5,162 nucleotides of DNA from the NCBI GenBank assembly GCA_002384765.1, contig DGBM01000230.1:1-5162 (forward strand). The letters run 5' to 3'. Made by a program: the position numbers and the translations under genes. The notes beneath the pieces are model-generated. The model was given only the letters and a program-made list of their open reading frames with translations, had not been told where the DNA came from and ran no database searches. This stretch comes from Demequinaceae bacterium UBA4004. GTDB taxonomy: Bacteria; Actinomycetota; Actinomycetes; Actinomycetales; Demequinaceae. Positions 1 through 5,162 of this stretch are shown here, in pieces (the stretch's first letter is position 1; each line of letters starts with the position of its first letter).

Positions 1-1704
1 ACGCAACTGGTTGTCGATGCGACGAGACTCGTGGCGTTCCGTGCCCAGGACGTACAGTCCGCCGGCCGCCAACACCTCTTCGTGTTCAGCGGCCACATCC
101 TTGGTGGCCTGCTTGAACACGCCATCCCACACGCGCTCGTACTCGTCCGGCTGGTCATGCGGGTCAATGCCGCGGCTGTGCATCTCTTGCACCGCCCGGA
201 ACTCCGGGTTGCCGCCCAGCATGATGTCGGTCCCACGACCGGCCATGTTGGTGGCAACGGTGACCGCGCCCTTGCGGCCCGCCTCGGCCACCACGGCCGC
301 CTCGGCATCGTGCTGCTTGGCGTTCAACACCTTGTGCTGGATGCCGTGCCTGCGCAGTTCCTTGCTCAGCTGTTCGGACTTCTCGACCGAGACGGTACCG
401 ATGAGCATCGGCTGGCCGTTGTGGTGACGCTCCACAACGTCCTCGATGATCGCATCGTACTTGGCCTGTTCAGACTTGAACAGCAGGTCCGACTGGTCCA
501 GGCGGATCATCGGCTTGTGGGTGGGGATCGAAATGACGTTCATGCCGTACGTCGCGTTGAGTTCAGCGGCTTCGGTCTGTGCAGTACCCGTCATGCCCGA
601 GAGCTTGTCGTACTGGCGGAAGTAGTTCTGAAGCGTGATCGAGGCATACGTTTGGTTCTCGGCCTTGATCTGCACGCCTTCCTTGGCCTCGATCGCCTGG
701 TGTAGGCCCTCCGAGTAACGGCGCCCCGACAGGAGCCGGCCCGTGTGCTCGTCGACGATGTGGACTTCACCCTGCTGGACCACGTACTCGCGGTCGCGGC
801 GGAACAGTTCCTTCGCCTTGATGGCGTTGTTCAGGAATCCGATCAGCGGCGTGTTCGCGGGGTCATACAGGTTCTCTATGTTGAGCGCGTTCTCGACCTT
901 GTCGATGCCGGGCTCAAGGATTCCGACGGCGCGCTGCTTCTCCTCGACCTCGTAGTCCTCTTCGGCCCTCAGGTCCCGCACGAGTCGCGCGAACCGCACG
1001 TACCACTCAAGATTGTCGCCCGCGGCGGGACCGGAAATGATGAGCGGGGTACGGGCCTCATCGATGAGGATCGAGTCCACCTCGTCAATGATCACGTAGT
1101 GGTAGCCGCGGTGCACCAGCTGCGACGGGTCCATCGCCATGTTGTCGCGCAGGTGATCGAAGCCGAACTCGTTGTTGGTTCCGTACGTAATATCCGCGTA
1201 GTACTGGCGCTTGCGCGCGGCGGGGTCCTGGCCCGAGACGATGCAGCCGGTTTCCAGCCCTAAGAACCGGAACACACGCCCCATGAGCTCGGACTGGTAG
1301 CTGGCGAGATAGTCGTTCACCGTGACCACGTGCACACCCTGGCCCTCGAGGGCGTTGAGGTATGCGGGCAGTGTCGCCACGAGGGTCTTGCCTTCGCCGG
1401 TCTTCATCTCGGCGATGTTGCCGCCGTGCAGGGCCGCGCCGCCCATGATCTGAACGTCAAAGTGGCGCAGTCCGAGCGTGCGCTTGGAGGCCTCCCGCAC
1501 CGCCGCAAATGCCTCGGGCATCAGCGAGTCCAAGCTTTCGCCCGCCGCGACTCGGCCCTTGAAGTCTGCGGTGAGTCCGCGCAACTCCTCGTCCGTCAGG
1601 TCGACGTACACCTCTTCGAGCGCGTTCGTGAGGGCGACTACCTTCTCAAGGCGGCGCAACTGGCGCCCCTCGCCCATGCGAATGATCCGATCAAGTACTG
1701 CCAC
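1..1704 (-). CDS. secA: Preprotein translocase subunit SecA, ATPase (3' end outside the window)
   Basis: SecA is the cytoplasmic motor ATPase that pushes unfolded preproteins through the SecYEG channel. Reading the minus strand from GTG at 1704 gives 568 residues up to the window edge, about two thirds of the usual length. Visible motifs are Walker A MKTGEGKT (residues 100-107), [19 protein letters not shown] (172-190), the DEAD-type Walker B VDEVDS (206-211) followed by [14 protein letters not shown], the preprotein cross-linking domain region (about 220-370), [11 protein letters not shown] (369-379), and [16 protein letters not shown] (486-501). The last visible residues, RRIDNQLR, are the start of helicase motif VI, so the second nucleotide-binding fold is cut and the wing, scaffold and C-terminal parts are missing. 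The GTG start is preferred because [16 protein letters not shown] aligns with the normal SecA N-terminus. An in-frame ATG 13 codons upstream (1743) would add an atypical extension and lacks a good ribosome site. No frameshift is seen. The identification is essentially certain. Confidence 0.98.
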   Translation of the reverse strand, partial: MAVLDRIIRMGEGRQLRRLEKVVALTNALEEVYVDLTDEELRGLTADFKGRVAAGESLDSLMPEAFAAVREASKRTLGLRHFDVQIMGGAALHGGNIAEMKTGEGKTLVATLPAYLNALEGQGVHVVTVNDYLASYQSELMGRVFRFLGLETGCIVSGQDPAARKRQYYADITYGTNNEFGFDHLRDNMAMDPSQLVHRGYHYVIIDEVDSILIDEARTPLIISGPAAGDNLEWYVRFARLVRDLRAEEDYEVEEKQRAVGILEPGIDKVENALNIENLYDPANTPLIGFLNNAIKAKELFRRDREYVVQQGEVHIVDEHTGRLLSGRRYSEGLHQAIEAKEGVQIKAENQTYASITLQNYFRQYDKLSGMTGTAQTEAAELNATYGMNVISIPTHKPMIRLDQSDLLFKSEQAKYDAIIEDVVERHHNGQPMLIGTVSVEKSEQLSKELRRHGIQHKVLNAKQHDAEAAVVAEAGRKGAVTVATNMAGRGTDIMLGGNPEFRAVQEMHSRGIDPHDQPDEYERVWDGVFKQATKDVAAEHEEVLAAGGLYVLGTERHESRRIDNQLR

Positions 1705-1714
1705 GGTGTGATGT

Positions 1715-1725
1715 CCCGCCTTCCT
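1715..1725 (-). promoter_or_regulatory. Weak ribosome binding site for secA
   Basis: On the minus strand AGGAAGG (1725-1719) overlaps GGCGGG (1720-1715). The first is 14 bases and the second 10 bases from the GTG at 1704. Either is a modest match to the anti-Shine-Dalgarno sequence; the spacing of GGCGGG is more usual. The site supports the GTG start, because the alternative in-frame ATG at 1743 has only AGG directly against it. Confidence 0.4.
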
Positions 1726-1741
1726 GCGTGGGCCACCGTCC

Positions 1742-1846
1742 ATCCTAGGCGGTCGCCAACTGAGGTTCGATTCTGCGTGGGCGCAACGACACAGCGGCCA
1801 CACCCAGCGTGCCGCACCGACCCTACCGTCTGGCCCGCGCTGTCAG
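1742..1846 (-). promoter_or_regulatory. Candidate promoter elements upstream of secA
   Basis: Two possible -10 elements of the TANNNT type lie on the minus strand before secA. TAGGGT (1825-1820) has CTGACA (1846-1841) upstream, five of six matches to the TTGACA -35 consensus, but the spacer is only 15 bases. TAGGAT (1747-1742) is nearer the gene and would give a leader of roughly 30 bases, but no convincing -35 precedes it. The 249-base gap from hpf makes an independent secA promoter likely. The choice of element is a guess from consensus matching. Confidence 0.3.
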
Positions 1847-1876
1847 ACGCTAGAACGAACGGCCGCGCCGTTTTGA

Positions 1877-1939
1877 GCCCCGAGTGGGGCGCCGCACCAG
1901 ACGCCCGTCGGGGGCGCGGTCGCCGGGCGCGGCGCCCGG
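1877..1939 (-). terminator. GC-rich hairpin cluster after hpf, possible terminator
   Basis: Three inverted repeats lie within 63 bases downstream of the hpf stop. In transcription order they are CCGGGCG/CGCCCGG with a 3-base loop (1939-1923), CGCCC/GGGCG with a 5-base loop (1916-1902), and GCCCC/GGGGC with a 4-base loop (1890-1877). None is followed by a T-tract on the minus strand; the last is followed by TCAAAAC. They would therefore not act as classical intrinsic terminators. Such U-less hairpins are often proposed as terminators in high-GC Actinobacteria, but dense GC also makes chance hairpins common. The first, with 7 perfect G-C pairs, is the best candidate. Confidence 0.35.
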
Positions 1940-1953
1940 AGGTGTTGCCGCGG

Positions 1954-2598
1954 TTAGGCGGACTTACGCTCCTCCGTGTCGACGTCAACCGGGTCGATGT
2001 GGATGACGCCGTACGTCCACCCGCGCCGGCGATAGACGGCGCTGGGCAGGTGGCTGTCACTGTCGAGGAACAAGTAGAAGTCGTGCCCTACGAGTTCCAT
2101 CTGGTCGATCGCTTCTGAGACGGACATCGGCTCGGCGGTGTGCGTCTTCGAGCGGATCACGATGGGGGTGCCGTCGAGCGGGATTTCCCTCACCGAGTCT
2201 CCGGGTGCTCCCTCCCACGTTTCGACACTTTTCACGCGCGAGTCGGATGCGGCGGCGTCGGCTTTGACCACCTCGCGAATGGCGGGAGCTCCCTGGTGGC
2301 GATGCGCACGGCGTTCGTGCAACTTGCGAAGGCGGTCGCCGATGCGGGCCGACGCAAGCTCCAGCGCGGCCACGCGGTCGTCGGCCGAGGCTTCGACGCG
2401 GATCACTCCGCGATCGTGAAGCGTGATCTCGACCCTCTCCGCGTCGGCCGCCAATCGGGGGTTACGTTCATGGACCACGTGAATCTCGACACGAGTTGCC
2501 TTCGGGGCAAGCGCCGCGATCTTTTCCATCTTCGCGTTGATGCGCTCGCGCATGTCGTCGGTGACTCGGGTGTGGCGACCCACAATGGCAATGTCCAT
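1954..2598 (-). CDS. hpf: Long-form ribosome hibernation promoting factor (HPF/RaiA family)
   Basis: The gene encodes a 214-residue protein with the two-domain layout of long HPF. Residues 1-100 are the S30AE/YfiA-type domain, opening MDIAIVGRHTRVTDDMRERI and continuing through VEIHVVHERNP and VEITLHDRGVIRVEA to a basic RLRKLHERRAHRH helix end. This domain binds the 30S decoding centre and blocks mRNA and tRNA. Residues about 101-145 are a charged, low-complexity linker. Residues about 145-202 are the C-terminal dimerisation domain, with the hallmark EAIDQMELVGHDFYLFLD and VYRRRGWTYGVIHID. In firmicutes this domain pairs two ribosomes into 100S particles; in mycobacteria the long form mainly stabilises 70S, so the outcome here is open. 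The ATG at 2598 is supported by the conserved N-terminus and a good ribosome site. It lies between comF and secA, as in many Actinobacteria. It is probably induced in stationary phase or stress, judging from the family only. Confidence 0.96.
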   Translation of the reverse strand: MDIAIVGRHTRVTDDMRERINAKMEKIAALAPKATRVEIHVVHERNPRLAADAERVEITLHDRGVIRVEASADDRVAALELASARIGDRLRKLHERRAHRHQGAPAIREVVKADAAASDSRVKSVETWEGAPGDSVREIPLDGTPIVIRSKTHTAEPMSVSEAIDQMELVGHDFYLFLDSDSHLPSAVYRRRGWTYGVIHIDPVDVDTEERKSA

Positions 2599-2606
2599 GG
2601 CAACTG

Positions 2607-2613
2607 CTCCTTC
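2607..2613 (-). promoter_or_regulatory. Ribosome binding site of hpf
   Basis: GAAGGAG on the minus strand (2613-2607) ends 8 bases before the ATG at 2598. It is the strongest Shine-Dalgarno sequence in the window and fixes the hpf start. Confidence 0.85.
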
Positions 2614-2648
2614 GAGTGGTGCCGCACGTTGGCGCGGCGGGACGGGAC

Positions 2649-2702
2649 GTGATGAGGGCGCCTCTTCGCGCCGTTCGCATCACCCCCTTCCGACTCAGAA
2701 GG
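2649..2702 (-). repeat. Inverted repeats in the hpf leader
   Basis: The 130 bases between comF and hpf hold two adjacent inverted repeats, read here on the minus strand. The first is CCTTC/GAAGG (2702-2686) with a 7-base loop, extendable by one wobble pair. The second is compound: an outer stem GTGATG/CATCAC (2683-2649) enclosing an inner stem GGCGC/GCGCC with loop GAAGAG (2672-2657), separated by an asymmetric internal loop of 5 and 2 bases. No T-tract follows. The structures could be a comF terminator, part of the hpf 5' leader, or chance. They end about 36 bases before the ribosome site, so they do not directly sequester it. Confidence 0.4.
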
Positions 2703-2705
2703 TGT

Positions 2706-2717
2706 GACCAGATGGTC
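2706..2717. repeat. Short palindrome just after comF, possible operator
   Basis: GACCAGATGGTC is an inverted repeat of two 5-base arms with a 2-base spacer. It lies 12 bases past the comF stop, upstream of hpf. Its size and symmetry would suit a small dimeric regulator, but a 10-base match is easily found by chance, and there is no second copy nearby to support it. Confidence 0.2.
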
Positions 2718-2728
2718 GTCGTTGTGGA

Positions 2729-3502
2729 TCACGATACTTCCCCTGAGCCACGCGCGCCAGACGCCGGCGCCGAGGCGAGGCAAAACCCTGCGCTCACCGT
2801 GAGGAAAGTCACCTCAAGCGCCCTCGCAGCGGCCACGATGGTCGCCCCCGTCGTCACGACGTCGTCCACCAAGAGAGCCCGGCCGGACACGCTGAGGTGC
2901 GGCACTGCGCGCACGCTCGACGCTTGCCGCCAGCGTTCGCGAGCACTGGCCCCACGCTGCTCACCAGACCCGATCGTCAGCGCCTTGGTGACCCGGGCGT
3001 CGACTCCCGCGTCGGACAACCCCGCCGCCGTCGCCTCCGCAAGCAGCATCGGCAAGTCGATGCCACGGCGCCGGGTACTGCGGCGACGAGCAGGCACCGG
3101 TACCACGGCGATCTGGGGGCCCACGGCGCTCGCGATGTCCTGGGCCCCGCGTCGGGCCGCACGAGCGAAGAAGACATCGAGGTCACGCCTGCCCGAGTCT
3201 TTCCAGGCCGACACCATGCCGTGGTTGGTGCCGACGAGCGAGGCAATGGCCCACACGGGCAACGCCGGTTGGCCCGGTACGTCGAGCCGCGGAGCGGCCG
3301 ATTCGGAACGCAGCGGCGATTCCCACCAGGGGGCCTCGCACTCCTCACACCAGAGCACGTCGCGCTGTCCGCAACCGGGACACTGCACGGGCACCACAGC
3401 CCGTGCCACGTCCTGCAGACCCCGCACCCACCATGCGGGGTGGCGCGATGGCCACGGACGCGGAGCTGGTGCCCCCAGCGTCCGACCACAGGCTGTGTCC
3501 AC
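2729..3502 (-). CDS. comF: ComF-family phosphoribosyltransferase-like protein
   Basis: The predicted protein has 257 residues when started at GTG 3502. An N-terminal four-cysteine zinc-finger-like motif is intact: CPGC at 41-44 and CEEC at 52-55. A conserved central stretch follows (AWKDSGRRDL, 99-108), then PVPARRRSTRRRGIDL (135-150). The phosphoribosyltransferase PRPP-binding loop is VDDVVTTGAT (212-221) with both aspartates present. ComF proteins are cytosolic. In naturally competent bacteria they are needed for DNA uptake or handling; in most Actinobacteria the role is undefined and amidophosphoribosyltransferase activity is unproven. The start is uncertain: no in-frame start lies between GTG 3502 and an in-frame stop within the lpqB end, and the ribosome site is weak (a GAGG about 12 bases upstream). 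An internal GTG at 3427 would begin VRGLQDVARAVVPVQCPGC, closer to typical ComF N-termini. The 91-base gap to lpqB suggests cotranscription with it. Confidence 0.9.
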   Translation of the reverse strand: MDTACGRTLGAPAPRPWPSRHPAWWVRGLQDVARAVVPVQCPGCGQRDVLWCEECEAPWWESPLRSESAAPRLDVPGQPALPVWAIASLVGTNHGMVSAWKDSGRRDLDVFFARAARRGAQDIASAVGPQIAVVPVPARRRSTRRRGIDLPMLLAEATAAGLSDAGVDARVTKALTIGSGEQRGASARERWRQASSVRAVPHLSVSGRALLVDDVVTTGATIVAAARALEVTFLTVSAGFCLASAPASGARGSGEVS

Positions 3503-3593
3503 TACGGCAGGGTGCCTCGCTCGCGGGCCGCCACGCTGTGGTTGCGCCGCGATGACAGGAGAGTCGACGAGATTCGCGACTGGGGACGACGGG
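3503..3593 (-). other. Short intergenic gap between lpqB and comF
   Basis: These 91 bases contain no start codon in the comF frame and no strong ribosome site. One weak inverted repeat is visible, AGTCG/CGACT with a 10-base loop, with no T-tract. I see no convincing promoter or terminator, so lpqB and comF are best read as one transcript. Confidence 0.5.
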
Positions 3594-5162
3594 TCAGCCC
3601 GAGTATGCGACGTCCCTCACGCCCGACAACCTCGGGGCCCAGCCATTGCCAGACCTGGCCACCAACTCGCCGGTGGACGCCACCGCGAGCAAGGTGCGCA
3701 ACCCGTTGCGAGCCGTCACAGCCGTGGCTCCCGTGTAGGAGGTGAAGTCGGTGGTCCAGCCGCCGATCTGGGCCAACGACATTTCGCCGGACTCTTTGCC
3801 TAGCGCTACCACCGAGATGTCATCGACCCATTCCAGATCGATGGACGGCCTGACAGTGGGCCCGAACGCCAGCGGTGTGCCTGCCGCGAGCGGGCGTCCG
3901 TCCGGGTCGCGTGCGATCGCCACCACCTCAAGGACCTGTTCCACACCCGACCGGCTGAGGACCGCCATCCGCGCACCGTCGCGGGACACGGCCACGGACT
4001 GAATGGAAGATCCGGCGAGCCAGGGTGCCTCGATCTGCACCGCGTCGTGGCCCGGCGCAGAGGCGATCAGCACGCCGTCAGACGCTACCTCACCGCTCCA
4101 GACCCAGCCGTAGACGTCGAACGACGGCGCCACCATCGCCGAACCCGGAATCAGTTCCGTGAACTCCGCCACGGCATCGGGCGTGGGCGCCGCCGCCTGG
4201 TCAATCGGGATCAGACTCGCTTCCGGCGCCAGGGCGGTGCTGATCTGCACCGAACCTCCCAGGACAAAGGCCACGGTGGTGCCGTCATAGCCGAGCGCAA
4301 AGCCGTGCGATTGCGCGGGCACCGCGCCCGAGTCGGCGGGCGTCACCACCAACGTTGCTCCGTCCCAGAGGGCGAGCCGATCGTCGGCCACCACCAGCGC
4401 ACGCTCCCCCGGAAGCACCGCCGGCGAAAGCGTCACGGAGTCGTCGCCTCCCAGCGGCACCGTCCCCACCGTGGTGACCACGTCCTGAACTGTCGGCAAT
4501 TGCGTGAGCGTCTTCAGCATCTGCTGCTGGGCGAGGGAACGCTGAGCGGGGTCTCCCGCGGAGCCCAAGGCGAGCGCCACACTCGCCACTCCCTCGGTGA
4601 CCACGACCGAGTCGACGCCCAGTGCCGAGCCGGGCGGGAAACCCGTGGTCACTCCGCCAGCCAGCCACGGCGAGGGGCCGGCGACGAGTTCCCGTGCGGT
4701 CGCGGTCGCGATCTGGTCGTTGTCGGCAAACCACCGCAACTCCGGCACCATGGTGGTGCCATCCTCCGCGGCAAAGTACAGGCTCACGGGCCGTAGGAAG
4801 CGGTCGAAGTCCGCCGCCGACATCACGATGCCGTCATCGAGTGCGGTGATGCGATATCGACCGAACTCGTCGGTGCCGACCTGAAACTCAAAGTCCTTGC
4901 GCACGTCGACGGATGCCGCCACCATCACTCCGGAAGGGTCCACCTCCGCAGCGACGGGCACGGAGTACGTGAAGATGCCCGTCTCCTCGTTATACGACGG
5001 CACCACCTGACGCGAATCGAACACGGTGACCTTCGCGAGGGGGTCCCAGTCGATGGCGGCCGGGCCGGTCAGAAATTCGCGCGCCACATCGAAGCCAAGG
5101 AACGAACCGCCAGCCGATGCGGTGATGAAACCCTGCACGATCGAGCGGGGAGTCGCGGCGGG
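3594..5162 (-). CDS. lpqB: Lipoprotein LpqB, MtrAB-associated, with GerMN and beta-propeller domains (5' end outside the window)
   Basis: The open frame continues to the window edge, giving 522 residues that start in PAATPRSIVQGFITASAGG. The usual signal peptide and lipobox cysteine lie beyond the edge and cannot be checked. Residues about 1-115 match the LpqB N-terminal region (IVQGFI, VAREFLTGPAA, W at 39, then beta strands). Residues about 119-228 form the GerMN domain (LYFAAEDGTTMVPELRWF through LPTVQDVVTTVGTVPLG). Residues about 230-522 form the C-terminal WD40-like propeller (Gmad1 type), with repeated strand pairs such as ALVVADDRLALWDG and SVAVSRDGARMAVLSR. In Mycobacterium, LpqB interacts with the extracellular part of the MtrB sensor kinase and affects MtrA phosphorylation, cell division and drug tolerance. 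The same role here is inferred from family and position. mtrB should lie immediately upstream, outside the window. The gene ends in TGA at 3594. Confidence 0.95.
   Translation of the reverse strand, partial: PAATPRSIVQGFITASAGGSFLGFDVAREFLTGPAAIDWDPLAKVTVFDSRQVVPSYNEETGIFTYSVPVAAEVDPSGVMVAASVDVRKDFEFQVGTDEFGRYRITALDDGIVMSAADFDRFLRPVSLYFAAEDGTTMVPELRWFADNDQIATATARELVAGPSPWLAGGVTTGFPPGSALGVDSVVVTEGVASVALALGSAGDPAQRSLAQQQMLKTLTQLPTVQDVVTTVGTVPLGGDDSVTLSPAVLPGERALVVADDRLALWDGATLVVTPADSGAVPAQSHGFALGYDGTTVAFVLGGSVQISTALAPEASLIPIDQAAAPTPDAVAEFTELIPGSAMVAPSFDVYGWVWSGEVASDGVLIASAPGHDAVQIEAPWLAGSSIQSVAVSRDGARMAVLSRSGVEQVLEVVAIARDPDGRPLAAGTPLAFGPTVRPSIDLEWVDDISVVALGKESGEMSLAQIGGWTTDFTSYTGATAVTARNGLRTLLAVASTGELVARSGNGWAPRLSGVRDVAYSG

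Noticed and set aside
31..1263. Long plus-strand open frames opposite secA
   Set aside because: They are antisense shadows created by GC-rich third positions of secA codons; their translations show no family resemblance, while the minus strand has unbroken SecA motifs.
1705..1953. Possible SecM-like leader peptide or small RNA before secA
   Set aside because: The only ATG near secA is in frame with secA itself and runs into it, and no separate short frame with a ribosome site is visible. Nothing here matches a tRNA or a riboswitch I can recognise.
1638..2060. A 140-codon minus-strand frame bridging hpf and secA
   Set aside because: It starts inside hpf and ends inside secA in the wrong frame for both; its Arg/Ala/Pro-rich translation resembles no protein and no ribosome site was identified.
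1330..2118. A 262-codon plus-strand frame spanning the secA start, the intergenic gap and the hpf end
   Set aside because: It runs antisense through two confirmed genes and has a composition typical of shadow frames, with no recognisable domain.
2616..3803. A 395-codon plus-strand frame opposite comF and the lpqB end
   Set aside because: Length alone is not evidence in high-GC DNA. comF on the other strand has an intact zinc-finger motif and PRPP loop, and this frame has a low-complexity composition.
4285..4734. Minus-strand frame overlapping lpqB in another phase
   Set aside because: Out-of-frame shadow with an Arg/Gly/Ala-rich translation; the LpqB frame is continuous through the whole stretch.
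4047..4796. A 249-codon plus-strand frame opposite lpqB
   Set aside because: It is rich in Arg, His and Gly, as expected of an antisense shadow of the LpqB GerMN and propeller region.

Overview
The window is a stretch of core chromosome from a high-GC actinobacterium. The SecA and LpqB sequences point to the order Micrococcales: SecA carries the [16 protein letters not shown] and IVDEHTGR variants that I associate with that group. The genus cannot be named from this sequence. All recognisable genes lie on the minus strand, so transcription runs from high to low coordinates. The gene order lpqB - comF - hpf - secA is the usual arrangement downstream of the mtrA-mtrB two-component genes in Actinobacteria. 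mtrB would be expected just beyond the right edge, but it is not in the window.

Layout in transcription order: a lipoprotein gene lpqB, missing its 5' end (5162 to 3594); a 91-base gap; a comF-family phosphoribosyltransferase gene (3502 to 2729); a 130-base leader with inverted repeats and a clear ribosome binding site; a long-form ribosome hibernation factor gene hpf (2598 to 1954); a 249-base intergenic region with GC-rich hairpins after hpf and possible promoter elements for secA; and secA, which runs off the left edge after 568 codons (1704 to 1), just inside helicase motif VI.

The genes do not form one pathway, but they share a theme of envelope and growth-state functions. LpqB is a membrane-anchored partner of the MtrB sensor kinase. 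ComF-type proteins are linked to DNA uptake or handling. HPF silences ribosomes in stationary phase. SecA drives protein export and is essential. lpqB and comF look like the tail of the mtr operon. hpf and secA each have enough upstream space for their own promoters.

I found no mobile element, CRISPR array, tRNA, rRNA, phage gene or defence system. Long open frames on the plus strand are codon-bias shadows of the minus-strand genes. The points worth a second look are small: the hairpin-rich leader of hpf, the hairpin cluster after hpf, uncertain starts for secA and comF, and a single TTA codon in secA. I do not see evidence for an undescribed system.
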